Of a DNA stretch of 64,000 nucleotides, positions 43,956-55,260 are shown piece after piece (position 1 is the first letter of the stretch; the number at the start of each line of letters is the position of its first letter). Under the pieces are notes generated by a model, which had not been told where the DNA came from, ran no database searches, and saw only the letters and a program-made list of their open reading frames with translations. Made by a program: the position numbers and the translations under genes. Source of the DNA: Alnus glutinosa (Eukaryota > Streptophyta > Magnoliopsida > Fagales > Betulaceae); contig NC_084898.1 of assembly GCF_958979055.1 (NCBI RefSeq), positions 20,541,124 to 20,605,123 of the forward strand. Reading direction: 5' to 3'.

Positions 43956-45613
43956 TTACAAAGCAATTTACCTGCAAAGAAGATGAAATATGACAAAAAG
44001 GATAGTAATGTAGTTAGCAACAATGTACTTCTGGGTGCTACCTAAATAGTTACAGTGAAAAATTACTTTTGAAACAACAAAAACTTTGTAGGTTAAGCAC
44101 AAAATTGACACAACTAAGTTCTATGCTATATAAATTACAGAAGATGACGTTACCGGTTACACTCACATGAAAAAATAATGAAGTTAAAAATATCATTAAA
44201 GACTAATTGCTATCCTCAATATGAAAGCAGTAGTGTTTGATTCTTCTTCTCAAATTAGATTTGATATGATCTTTGGTTGACCGGTTCACAAAAATTCTAA
44301 TTCTATTCAATTCATGGGTTTGAATTGAATTTGAATTCACCCTTTTTTTTCTTGCTCCAAGCACATGAATTGGGCTAAACAAATTCCATTTTAATACATT
44401 TTGTCCAATTCATGGGTTCCGAATGGTATGTCAATGACACAAACCAGTACAACTTCTTGTAACAGAGATTCATAAACCAGTAAACTAGGAAGCAACAAAC
44501 ACCTGAGTTCTGCTAGCCAGAAAAATAAATAAATAAATAAATTAAAAATTAAAATTAAAAACCTAATTATTTGCATCATGCTGGACACAGCTCAAAACTC
44601 ATAATAACAAGAACAACTGTTTCATAAAGTTTCCATAAGGGAACAATGTCACCATTATGGTTATCCCAATCTCAAAAACCTCTTGAAGCCCTGTATCCAA
44701 TGACTTACTAATCAAACAGCTCAATGCCTCCATCAGTAAATTACTATGGTTTGGCCAACTGCCAACTTATGTTTCAACACAGAGAACAGGGGGCAGTATA
44801 CATACATAGAAAAACAGCCATATATTTTTCAAACGCAATGAGATACTAATGACATGTAGATGTACAACTTCAAATAACATGCATATTTTCTAGTGTCAAT
44901 GAGCTTTAACCCAAACAACATCTCTTTTTCATGTAAGAATAAGTTGAACGCTGAGGTTATGGGTTCTAGACTCAAAAGGAGTGTGTGTGGATGTGATGTA
45001 GGAGAAACCCGTGAAATAGATCTGTTTGTGCTACAGATATTTCAAGATCAAAATCACTGCCAAGAGGCTGGTCTTCTAGGCTATACAGCAATGGGAAAAG
45101 AAAGAAAATAAGTTTCTCTACTGAAAATTATCAAAGCCGAGTAATAATTAGCCACAACAATTAAAGCACACTCTTCTAGCCTCGAAAATCTAATAAAAAC
45201 TACATCCTAATCCTTGAAAATAATAAAAAATCTCAGCCATCCAAAATAACCTAGATGGCTATATGCAAACCTAGATAAACTCAAACACACACACATATAA
45301 ATAATGCTATATGCAAGGCTCATATTTCCCTCTTATCCTTCCAAATGTGACATGATTTTTAAATTCATCATTGGATCAACCCTAATTTGAATTACTCTTG
45401 TATATTTTTTGTAGTTGGGCTGCTGCATCCGCCAATGCTTTTTTATAAAATTGCTGTACTTATCAATTTTATTTTATTTTGGATGAATTAATCATCAAGT
45501 ATTCACGATTAACAACATAAGCTTGGAAAACTGTCTAGCACGAAAGAGTCAAGTATTCACAATATCCATACAACCTAAAACTTTTGCAGCAAACAGGTCA
45601 CCACGAATGCAAA
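43956..45613. other. Distal part of unit 2, no gene
   Basis: Matches 59040-60640 and 5801-6880, and 19400-19910 in part. It ends at 45613 (CCACGAATGCAAAA), where unit 3 continues but unit 2 switches to CACTA-like sequence. No exon is recognised. Confidence 0.65.
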
Positions 45614-45846
45614 ATTTAACACGTCACTAATTAGCGACGTGTCAATTTTGCACGTCACTAATTTTCGTTTTCTCTTTCTATATATATATAAAATTTCCTT
45701 TTTCTTTATCTTCTCCCCTGCTTTTTCTTTCTTCTGTATTCCCGTCCCCAACGCCTCTCTCTCTCTCACACACAGTGTCGTCGGCCGTCCTTCTTCCGGC
45801 ACGTTCTCTCTCCTGCAGTTTCTCTCTACCCGGCGTTCTCTGTTCG

Positions 45847-45935
<89 letters not shown>

Positions 45936-46703
45936 TGTACATTTTTATGGGATTTGTTATATGAGATAGGATAACAGGTAATATAGTTTAAAAATTCCAT
46001 TGTTTTTGATTCCGCTTATTCTTGGGTTATTTTGGCTCCCCTTTTCTGAGAGATTTTGTTTTGGTTGTATAATATTTGGTTTTGGTGTATATTGTTGTAG
46101 ATCTGCTCTGTTTGCCTTTGTTCTCTGTAGTCTTTGTTTATTGCATGTGCCGGTGTAGATCTGCTTCGTTGCTGTTATTCTGAATGTTGTGGGTTCAGTC
46201 GTTCAGAGAGATGAAAAAAGTTTGGAAACTTGCAGAGAATGGAGAGTGAAACCGAGGTATTTCTGATTCAGCTTTCAATTCAATTTTTTTCTTTTCTTAA
46301 TGGGTATTTCTGATTTTTGTTCATTTTGTTTTAGTTAATTGGATTGACTGTTTGTTTGGAAGTGATTTGGGGTTGCGTTTCGATTAGTTTTATGTGGAAG
46401 AAATGAATGGGTGTGTGAAACATAGAATTTTAGTTTGAATTGTTTGCAATTTGTTGTCAGTGCAGAGTAAGGCTGAGCAAGAATGTGGTTCATCGGAGGG
46501 TTTGAGGAATGGGAGTCATTGGAATGTAGTGTCTGCTCACATGTTGCTGTGGTTAGGAAATAGAAATCAAATTCTGGATTTTTGTGTATGTGGTTAGGTG
46601 CTGCTCACATGATCGGAGGAGATGCAAGATCAGAGCATCCTGTTGTAGTGAGATTTTTGATTGCAGACAATGAAGACAAGATTTTTTATTTGAACTGGAA
46701 AAG

Positions 46704-46740
<37 letters not shown>

Positions 46741-47080
46741 AGAAGCGAAAATAGTTTATGTTCTTTCTTCTTCTTTTTTTTTTTTTTTAGGAGAAATTTA
46801 ACAATTAATGATGTCCCAAACATTTGACACGTAACTAAAACAATAATAATTTTTTTAAACGGGAATTTAGTGGCTCGCTAAATTTAGTGACATACCAAAA
46901 TTAGCACGTAGCTAAAATTCCGTTGGCGACTTACAATTTCGAGAAGTTGAAAACGTGTCACAACATTTAGTAACGTGTCTAATTTGACGCGTCACTAATT
47001 AGTGACGCGTTACATTTGGCACACCACTAAATGTAGTGACGTGTCAAATTGTGACGTTAGACACGTCACTAAAATTATAA
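45614..47080. mobile_element. CACTA-like remnant with gene-like interior and CT microsatellite
   Basis: Both sides carry CACGTCACTAATTAG/GTGACGTGTC motifs (45617-45664 and 46860-47075) like those in the CACTA element at 29230, but no clean CACTAC/GTAGTG ends. The middle (45700-46700) looks like the 5' region of a plant gene: CT-rich leader, (CT)n at 45851-45931, T-rich stretches and a possible acceptor near 46460. No protein is recognised. It may be a captured leader and first intron. Confidence 0.45.
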
Positions 47081-47512
47081 TTTTATATAACAATAAAAAT
47101 TGGTTGTGCTTACCCGGTTATTAACCGATTTTTTAAAATGTAATAACCGGTAACTGCAACCGGATACTTGGTTATCCGATTATCATGTTGCAGTTATTTA
47201 TTCTCAATTTTTTCGATTAATAATTATTAACAGTTATTAACAGTTATCGGTTATTTTATTGTTAATAACTATCCGCTTGTGCACCTTTACTTCCCACGGT
47301 AGACAGCTACCATTCAGGGACATCTCTTTGTGTTTTTTTTTTTTTTTTAACTCTTTTCTTGGATTAGACGTAGCATGATGTCTTGTTCTCCTTTCTTTCT
47401 TTTTCATTCTGTTCACTGTGATGGCCGTAACTGATGGCTTGTTCTTTTCTTTTATTTTGTATGTTTTTAATTGAATGTGTATTTTTTTTAATATAAAAAA
47501 AGGGGGAGATGA

Positions 47513-47513
<1 letters not shown>
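47081..47513. other. Probable small hAT-like remnant and spacer
   Basis: GGTTGTGCTTACCCGGTTATTAACC (47101-47125) and GTTAATAACTATCCGCTTGTGC (47260-47282) are roughly inverted, suggesting a MITE of about 190 bp. The rest is low-complexity. No gene is seen. Confidence 0.45.

Positions 47514-47590
<77 letters not shown>
47514..47590. repeat. (AT)n microsatellite
   Basis: Uninterrupted AT dinucleotides for about 77 bp. Confidence 0.95.
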
Positions 47591-47594
<4 letters not shown>

Positions 47595-48840
47595 AGTTTT
47601 TCAAATATCTCATGTCTTTATAATTGGTATCTCAGTCTTTGTGCATTGATAAGATATCTAAATTTTTCCGCTACATCTTGTAACAGTCAAATTGACTATT
47701 TAGGTGTTTAATGAGAATTAAAGAAGAAAATAGAAAGAGAGATGAATGAGAGATCAAAGGAAATGTAAATTTGTATTGAAATAGCAGAATAGGAGATCTT
47801 GGCACTTTGAGGGGCCAAGGAACATCCAAACGATCCAAAGGATTACAATCAATTTCGATGCCTCCCTTCTCATCTTAGCTTCCCTTTTATAGTCTAACCC
47901 AATACCCCCTAACCGAAGCTAACACTATCCAAACAGAGTTAACGGAAATGAACTATCAGAATCAATAGGAGTCTTAACGGTAATACTAGAATTACTGAAA
48001 TGGATGGCCAACTATAAGCGCACATGCTGCATGACGTATGGCCTTGTGTAGCTGCCAAGTCACTTCCTCACGTCCCTTAAGCCCTTCCACGTGTCAACAG
48101 TAACGAGCTCCAGTTGGCAGACTGTTACACATCTGAAGCTTAATAATTTATTCATCTCATGCAAATTACTCTTTGTACACTATCAAAAGCTCACTCAAGT
48201 TTTTTTTTTTTTTTTTTTCACAAAGATAGTCAAATTGACCAACTCGCTAGTTGAACCTAAAACCTATAAATTCTAGCATTCTTTATAGGTTACAGCACCA
48301 AGAATAAATAACAATAAATTCTCATAAAATATGGATAAAAAGTCCACTGTTGAATGTGCTATTAAAAAGTTATTGCACTTGTCTCTATAGAAAGAGTCTG
48401 TAACCAAATCATTGCGGAAATTCACGGTTACTAACAGATTAAGTTAAAGAATCAAATGTGTTGTTTCTCAGATGGAGTGTATCAGATGATGGTGGCTAGG
48501 CCCTAATAAGATAAGGTTTGACTTTTGACTCATCAAACAATAATTTTTCTTTTATTAGAAAATTCAGTTGTTTTAAACCTTATCAGTGAACTTGTTGCCT
48601 TAATTGGGCAAGCTTTCACACACGACATGCATATCATGAGTTGAGCAAATTTTCTAAATTCTTATTCTGCAGAGAAATTTTTGCTCATAAATTACTAAAC
48701 TCTCAATTATATTTTTTGAATATTTTTTATTTGTTATTTGATTGTTTTATTAATTTTAAATATATGCATGATTTGGAGTTACCATTAGGAAAAAAAAAAA
48801 AAACCTGCTATTTTCTCCAATTTTTTAAGTTTTTGTGTGA
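47591..48840. other. Unassigned spacer, possibly an LTR remnant
   Basis: The segment 47700-48150 has moderate complexity and no ORF of note; its style (GAATGAGAGATCAAAGG, TCCCTTTTATAGTC) recalls a Copia LTR in reverse, but I could not find its ends. The segment 48200-48840 is AT-rich. No gene is seen. Confidence 0.35.
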
Positions 48841-49717
48841 AGCATTCGGACGGCTGTAGCTTTCATTCGGACACGCTAATCAGTGTATTTTTTTTTAGCG
48901 AAGCACATCTAGACGTGCAAGTATGGCGTTCGGACGCACAACCCAAGGTGCTTAAAACTCTAGTTTCTTCTTACTCACCGCCGTCATCTATTTCTTTGCC
49001 TTGAGTTTTTCCTTCTCCCTCCCGTTTTCTCTTGTTTTTCCTCTTGAGACGCTGGTGTTTTTATTTTTTGGTTCTCTTGTATTATCTCATCTCACAATTT
49101 ATCCAGGTATGTCATTCTTCTCCCTTTCATTATGTGGTTTGTTTTAGATTATGTTTTTGAAAATGTAGGGATTATGGATAATGTGTTATTTTGAGAATAT
49201 ATGCTTGATGATTCATTATGCTGGGGTTGGAATATGTTTAAGCTCGTGGCATTGTTAATTAGTGTTGGCATTTAAGTTGTGCATGTGATTTTACTTTGTG
49301 GCCCATATTAGTTTTTGCATGTGTTATTTTTTTTATTTTTTTATAAATTTTTGGGCATACATGTCACGTAACTATTAAAGTGCATCTATATTTTTTGGTC
49401 TAGCATTTTTTTTTGGAATCTAACTTGTGTTTTGGATAATCGGTGCTTTTTGGGATATATATATATATATATATTTTGGTCATGGTGGCCCCATTCGACT
49501 TCATCTACATGACTTTTCATGAGAACGGGTGGCTGAGTCCGTTCAGTTCCAGCAACATTTATCCTCGACTCGTGCGTGAGTTTTACAAAAATCTGAAGAT
49601 AAATTCACATTCTGTAGCAGTCTCTGGTTTTAGAGACCAAGGTTCGCAGGACACACATCAGGATTGACCCTGAGCTCATCAGCTCGGTCACTGGCGTACC
49701 ACTATCTCATGCTTTTG
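48841..49717 (+). pseudogene. Plant retroelement remnant with transposon-protein fragment
   Basis: The segment 48845-48950 repeats ATTCGGAC(G/A)CG words common in retrotransposon leaders. The segment 49480-49715 reads FDFIYMTFHENGW, YPRLVREFYKNLKIN and, after a frameshift near 49635, RTHIRIDPELISSVTGVPLS. The pattern YPRLVREFY followed by a motif ending in GVP is typical of the putative plant transposon protein family (Pfam PF20167). It ends at the LTR-like start at 49718. Confidence 0.5.
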
Positions 49718-50335
49718 TGTAACGCCCCGTCTTTTACAAAAATGAAATGAGTACGTAAGTGAAAATTTTGATTTTTATGTGATATTACGATTTCATCAGA
49801 GTTATAAATTGGCAACAGAATGTATTTTTATTTAACAATGACACGTCAGAACTTCTAAATAAAATACTTCAAAATAGATTAAAAAGTGCGTAATTAAACA
49901 ATTACACAAAGATAGTACCGGTGCCACATATTTGGCACAGATAATTTACAACCCAAAATATCATAATGTGATTATTACAAACCAATTAACTGAAATATAA
50001 ATATTGTTCTTTGGATAATAACCTAAGGAACTACAACATAGTAGTTCACAAAATGGAGGCAGTCTAGCCTCAAAAGACTGCCACTAGGATCCATCTAAGC
50101 ATCTGGATAGTCCTGATACTCTTCATCCTCAAATCTTGTATTAATAAATAATATAGAGGGAAACAATAATACAAAAATACCTAAGTAAGTCTGCTGTTTC
50201 CAATAATATAATGAATGCTGATTTTTTATGAAATGCAACACAATGAAATAACATAAAATAAAGAATATATATCTCTGTATTGCTTTACATATTTGGTTGC
50301 ATGCTTGGTTGCCGTTAATTTTAGGAGTCTATATT
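49718..50335. mobile_element. Gypsy-type LTR fragment (TGTAACGCCCCG start)
   Basis: Begins TGTAACGCCCCGTCTTTTAC, a common start of plant chromovirus LTRs, and stops near 50335 where unit 3 upstream sequence begins. No second LTR, internal region or TSD is visible. Confidence 0.55.
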
Positions 50336-50339
50336 ATTT

Positions 50340-51130
50340 TCAAATTACTTTTGAATAATGCTTTACGTGCTTCTTGATTTGGAGAAAACAGAGACTTAAT
50401 ATATATGTATATGAACTACTTTTGAATAATGCTTTACGTGCTTTTCGGTTTGGACAAAACGGAGACTTAATTGCCATTTGTCAAATTGGGTCTTGAGGCA
50501 TAATTTCATGTTTATATATATATATTCTCATTCCTTTTGACACAACGCGTTTTAAAGTCGTGATAGCCATAAACATATCAGAACTCCGTAGTTAAGCGTG
50601 CTTTTGTGAGAATAGTATCAAGATTGGTGACCTCCTAAAAAGTCTTGTTGGAGTGAGTCGTTGCACAAATAAAATTTGAGAGGATCTTAATCTGTGGGTC
50701 TCCTCCATTTCCTTCGTCACACATCAATACTTCTCCCGAATTCACGGCATAAATCATGGAAGTCATGAAAAGGGATTAAACGACTATGCAATTGCATTAT
50801 GAACTACTTTTGGACAAATTTTCCAATGGTGAGTATTAGTGCTTCCCCGGCCCCACCTAGACATTTATATATATATATATATATGAAGTACTTTTGGACA
50901 AATTTTCTAATGGTGAGTGTTAGTGCTTCCCCCGGCCCCACCTAGACATTTATATATATATATATATATATGAAGTACTTTTGGACAAATTTTCTAATGG
51001 TGAGTGTTAGTGCTTCCCCCACTTGGACAAATTTCGAAAAAGGAAGAAAAAGAAAAGGAAACCAAAAGTAGTTGATACATGTTTGTAATTTCCAAGCTAT
51101 TTCCAATACGCACTACTGCTCTCCAGAAAA
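50340..51130. other. RLP-3 far-upstream region (start of unit 3)
   Basis: Matches 31090-31640 of unit 2, including the 5S-derived stretch. The segment 50806-51020 is a tandem array of about 84-87 bp, three copies, each containing TTTTGGACAAATTTTCTAATGG and a TA run. No gene is seen. Confidence 0.65.
50576..50646 (+). repeat. 5S rRNA-derived sequence, upstream of RLP-3
   Basis: ATCAGAACTCCGTAGTTAAG, CGTGCTT, GAGAATAGTATCAAG and GGTGACCTCCTAAAAAGTC follow plant 5S rRNA over its internal promoter half more closely than the unit 2 copy. It is preceded by GACACAACGCGTTTTAAAGT instead of the 5S 5' third, so this is a derived sequence, not a gene. Confidence 0.8.
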
Positions 51131-51169
51131 TGCGTGCGTGGATTATTCAAGACTTGCCAACAATATTGC

Positions 51170-51208
<39 letters not shown>

Positions 51209-51330
51209 GCAGCACTGCCATCATTACCGCATAGTTGCATCGACCAGAATAGAATCTGTTGAGAAATGGAGTCTTCTTGTTTTGCTAAAACTGTTATTTT
51301 TGTTATTCTTGTTTTGCTATTTACAATTTC
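51131..51330 (+). pseudogene. Truncated fourth RLP: promoter and first codons only
   Basis: TTCAAGACTTGCCAACAATA, a long TA run ending ATATAAAGGCAG, and a short leader lead to ATG at 51266. The reading MESSCFAKTVIFVILVLL parallels METCCFAKNVIFVWALAF of the intact genes. After about 20 codons it runs into sequence shared with the upstream spacers (TTTCCAAAAAAGAAAGAAAAAG). The cap, LRRs and everything else are absent. Confidence 0.85.
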
Positions 51331-51461
51331 CAAAAAAGAAAGAAAAAGAAAAGGAAGAAAAATGCTCAAATTATGTGTAGTTGACTAAAGTTAATGCATA
51401 TGGTAGAATCCAAACGGAAGCCGATGGTATCACCTTTTTCATCTGAGCATTCACAATTAAG

Positions 51462-51600
51462 ATGATACTTTTTTAAAAATGCGAAATTTTAAAAGTTAAT
51501 TTGCGATTTTATCAAACGCTTAACTGCCTTTTTAAAAATCACTTTTTCAAATCGCACATTTTAAATTACACATTTTAAAACTACAAATCCAAACAAACCC
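51462..51600. mobile_element. Left-truncated MITE, TAA-TSD family
   Basis: Shares AAGATGATACTTTTTTAAAA and GCGATTTTATCAAACGCTTAA with the family and ends AAACAAACCC/TAA. The left terminal repeat is missing. Confidence 0.7.
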
Positions 51601-52520
51601 TAATTATTACTAGTACAATAGTGCTTCCCCCACCTAGACATTTAAAAATACTAGTTTTGGCTAAAGCTTTTAAGTGCTTCTTGGTTTGGGGTCTTGGGTG
51701 ATAATTTGAAGTTTGAAAAGAAAAAAGAAAAAAGAAAAAAGAAAAAAGAAAAAAGAAAAAAAAAAAAAGAAAAAAAAAAAAAAAGGGAAACCAAAAGTAG
51801 TTGTAATTTTGAAGCTATTTCCAATACACACACTGCTCGATCTCCAGAAAATGAGCGCTTTCTGCGCTTGGATTATTCAAAGAATTGCCAACAATTTAAT
51901 ATCTTTTCCGTAAAGAAAATCATACACTCAATTAAAGGAGCCATGCATTAACCAATCAAATATTGTTCCGTTCGATCAAAAAGCTTTAGCCATACTAAAT
52001 TACTAATCCTATTTCATGCTAAGTGTGATGGGCCATAATTATTTCTCCTGGATTCACGGCATCAATCACGGGAGTCATGAAAGGAGTGTCCCCACTCCCG
52101 AGTCCCGACGACGACCATTGTTTTCAAGTCTTGAAATGATGCATGTGAGCTTTTACGTCAACGTACAGGAAGATGGATAATTGGAATTGAGAAGAAATTT
52201 GGCTTCAATTCATAGATATATAAATTTCATAGACACATACGTGCTTCTTGGTTTGGAGTATTCGATCGGTACGTCATAATTTCAAGTTTAGAAACGAAGC
52301 AGCTGCAATTTCGAAAAACTAAGAAAAATAAAAGGAAACCAAAAGTACTACGTACGTTGTTCATAAATGTTGTAATTAATTTCCAAGCAATTTCCAATAC
52401 ACATTACTGCTCCCCACAAAATGCGCGCGTGGACTAATATTTTCAAGACTTGCCAACAATATTGCATTTTATATAAAGGCAGTTTCCATAGTTGCATCGA
52501 TCAGAATAGAATCACTTTAG
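51601..52520 (+). promoter_or_regulatory. RLP-3 upstream region and proximal promoter
   Basis: Repeated promoter block (GTGCTTCCCCCACCTAG, ATGAGCGCTT, CCCGAGTCCCGACGACGACC) with an A/G-rich low-complexity tract (51715-51790). The proximal part (52240-52480) matches RLP-2. The TATA element is ATTTTATATAAAGGCAGT (about 52466-52483), about 45 bp before the ATG, without the long TA run of the other genes. Confidence 0.6.
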
Positions 52521-52522
52521 AA

Positions 52523-55206
52523 ATGGAGACTTGTTGTTTTGCTAAAAATGTCATTTTTGTTTGGGCTTTGGCTTTCATCGCTTCATCCCCTTTGGCTTGT
52601 GTTAAAGCTGGATGCACCAAAGAACAGACGAGAGCTCTCTTGGAGATCAAGAACGCCACAGTTGCTTCTTTTCTTTGGCGTTGGGACGGAAGGGATTGTT
52701 GTGAACCGAATGAAATTGAATGTGATGATATTACTGGAGGAGTTTGGAGAATGGATTTGGGAGGGGCGTACGCTTCATCAAGAAGTACATGGTATCCAAA
52801 TGTAACCTTGTTCACCTTATTTGATGAACTCGAAGAACTAACACTGTCTGACATGCAAATTGGAGGAAGCCTTGAAGGTACGTGAGAACTCTTACTTTCC
52901 TCTTTTTTCTTTTCTAATCCCATAATAATTTGTTCAGCTTCATTTAATTTTATTTGCTCAATTCATTTTAGCTAATTCCTGAAATTCTAAATGACTCTCA
53001 ATTCATACCTTGAGATCTTGTAGAGAATCCTACCTTCATAGAGTTTCACATAATTCATAATATATCAGTCATAATATTTTCTAACCTCAATATTAGGTTG
53101 TTCATTATTTTGATGCCTTCTAAGCATATACATAATATCCTACATTGGAACTCATTCTTCACACTCGATCACTTTGATGCAGCTTTTTGCGAACTGACGC
53201 GATTAAAATATCTAAATTCTTTGGATCTTACGGATAATAAACTGGAAGGCGTTATTCCCTCTTGTCTTGGGATGATTGGAAACCTTGAAACACTTCGTCT
53301 ATCAAATAATCGTCTTAATGGTAGTTTACCTCCATCAATATTCTCCGAACAAAGCAAGATTATGGATTTTCAAGCTTCGAACAATCAATTAGATGGGGTT
53401 TTATCATTTTCTACTTTTGCCAATGCTTCAAGTCTCCGATACCTTGATCTTTCGAGTAATCGCTTTCATGGTAATCTACCTCCATCACTATTCTCCAAAC
53501 AAAGCAAGATTCAGTCATTTTATGTTTCGGCCAATCAATTAGATGGGGTTTTATCATTTTCTACTTTTGCCAATGCTTCAAGTCTCCAATACCTTGATCT
53601 TTCAAGCAACTGCAATTTGGAAATTGAAACCGAATCTCCCTCATGGGTTCCAACCTTTCAGCTAATTTATCTGAACTTGGCGAATTGCAGCCTCAACAAG
53701 AAGAATGGTCACGTTCTCCCAAGCTTTATCACCACCCAAGTTGCCTTGGACTTGCTAGACTTGTCTCACAACTTAATAGAGGGAAGCATACCTTGTCAGT
53801 TGCTATTCAACACGAGTATCAGAGTTTTATTATTGAGAAGTAACAAAATTGATGGTTCTCTTTTTCTTGATTGTCATGCTAATCGAACTTCATCACTTGT
53901 ATTCTTCGACATGTCAAATAATAATGTCAAAGGTTCTCTTCCCGAAAATATTGGACATCTTCTTCCACACTTATACAGTGTTGACATGTCCTCAAATGCA
54001 TTACAGGGCATCATTCCTTGGTCTTTTGGTAATCTATCTTTTGAAGCATTAGACCTTTCTAATAATAAGCTCTCAGGGACAATACCGCAAAGTTTGACTA
54101 GAAATGGCACCCGACTGGTATATCTAAATCTATCAAACAATACATTGGAAGGAGAAATGCTCCCAAGGGACGCCAACATGAAAAGATTGGAGTGCTTGCA
54201 ACTCGGCGGCAATCAATTTCAAGGAATGATCTCACCCGCAATATCAAACAGCCCCTCTCTACTAATCCTAGATATTCGAAACAATAACTTGTCTGGTAAT
54301 ATTCCAAAGTTGTTGTATGATCATCCTCGCTTGGTGCAAGTTCTTTTAAGTGGAAATCGCTTTGAAGGTCACCTACTCCGAAGAATGTGTCAAATGGAAA
54401 GTTTGCAAGTTTTCGATATCTCTGATAATCATATTTCGGGAGGTATTCCGTCCTGCCTTGATAACATTACATTATGGAAGAAGAGTTCTCCAAGCTCTAA
54501 TGGCTCAAACTCTTTCATGGAAAAGGGTCCACTGTTTTCCCTGGCACATCCAGCAGCACTAAGGCCTAAATTCGAAATTAAAACGGACTTGCGAGTAAAA
54601 CATGAGGTACATGCTTACAAAGGTATCCCACTCTCAATGATGACTATAATTGACATGTCATCAAACCAATTGACAGGTAACATTCCTTTTGAAATGGGAG
54701 AATTGTCTCAGCTTCGGTCCTTGAACTTGTCGAATAATTTTCTAACAGGCTCCATTCCAAATTCTTTTCAAAACTTGAAAAACATAGAGAGCTTGGATCT
54801 TTCCCACAACAAGTTGAGTGGGAGAATCCCTTTTGAATTTGTTGAAATGACTTCTCTATCAGTATTTAGTGTTGCCTATAACAATCTTTCTGGAAGAGTC
54901 CCATTTGAGCGTCAGTTCTCAACTTTCGAGTCGCAATGCTATGATGGAAATCCAGATCTATGTGGAGACCCTCTGCCGAGAAACTGTTCAACTACAAACC
55001 AACTTGAACCTGGACATGAGGAAGAAAAGGAAGAGACTAGAATAATCGATAGCCCTTTATTCTTCTATGCATTTGTTGCTGTCTCTTATGCATTCGGATT
55101 TTGGGTTTTCTTTGGGATCCTAATTATTAACAAGAATTGGAGGCATATCTATTTTAGAGCTGTTGACAGAATTATTGAGTCATGTTTTGAAATGCTCTAT
55201 CAGTGA
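52523..55206 (+). CDS. LRR receptor-like protein RLP-3 (exons 52523-52877 and 53183-55206)
   Basis: 792-residue LRR-RLP: signal peptide (about 1-28), cap (CTKEQTRALLEI, CC, CDDITGG), about 22 LRRs, island (SPSSNGSNSFMEKGP), four LRRs, GNPDLCGDPLPRNC, acidic spacer, one span and a short tail. The phase-1 intron is 305 bp (GTACGTGAG/TTTGATGCAG). It has two 150-bp LRR-pair modules. The island is nearly the same as in RLP-1, while the cap is distinct (WRWDGRDCCEPNEIECDD, then WRMDLGGAYA). An upstream in-frame ATG at 52421 would precede the signal peptide and lies upstream of the TATA box, so 52523 is the start. The frame open from 53098 reads through the intron end. No lesion is seen. Confidence 0.95.
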
Positions 55207-55254
55207 TTCATAACCATATATATATATATGTACTTCAAATTTATGCTTATCTTC

Positions 55255-55260
55255 AATAAA
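55255..55260 (+). terminator. RLP-3 polyadenylation signal AATAAA
   Basis: CTTCAATAAAGATG, about 50 bp after the stop, in the same position as in the other two genes. Confidence 0.6.

Noticed and set aside
45575..46000. 141-codon minus-strand ORF with long Glu-Arg repeat (and plus-strand Ser-Leu ORFs)
   Set aside because: Translations of a (CT)n microsatellite.
50576..50646. Functional 5S rRNA gene
   Set aside because: The 5' third is missing, the spacer is degraded and there is no terminator run at the expected place.
51651..51951. Lys/Glu-rich and Phe-rich ORFs upstream of RLP-3
   Set aside because: They are translations of an A/G-rich low-complexity tract in the promoter block.
52421..52522. 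Upstream in-frame ATG extending RLP-3 by 34 residues
   Set aside because: It would place the signal peptide internally, lies upstream of the TATA box, and is absent from RLP-1 and RLP-2.
53098..53182. RLP-3 exon 2 starting at 53098 (and RLP-2 at 36200) as an independent gene
   Set aside because: The frame runs back through the intron; the TTTGATGCAG acceptor and phase-1 joining to exon 1 are conserved in all three genes.
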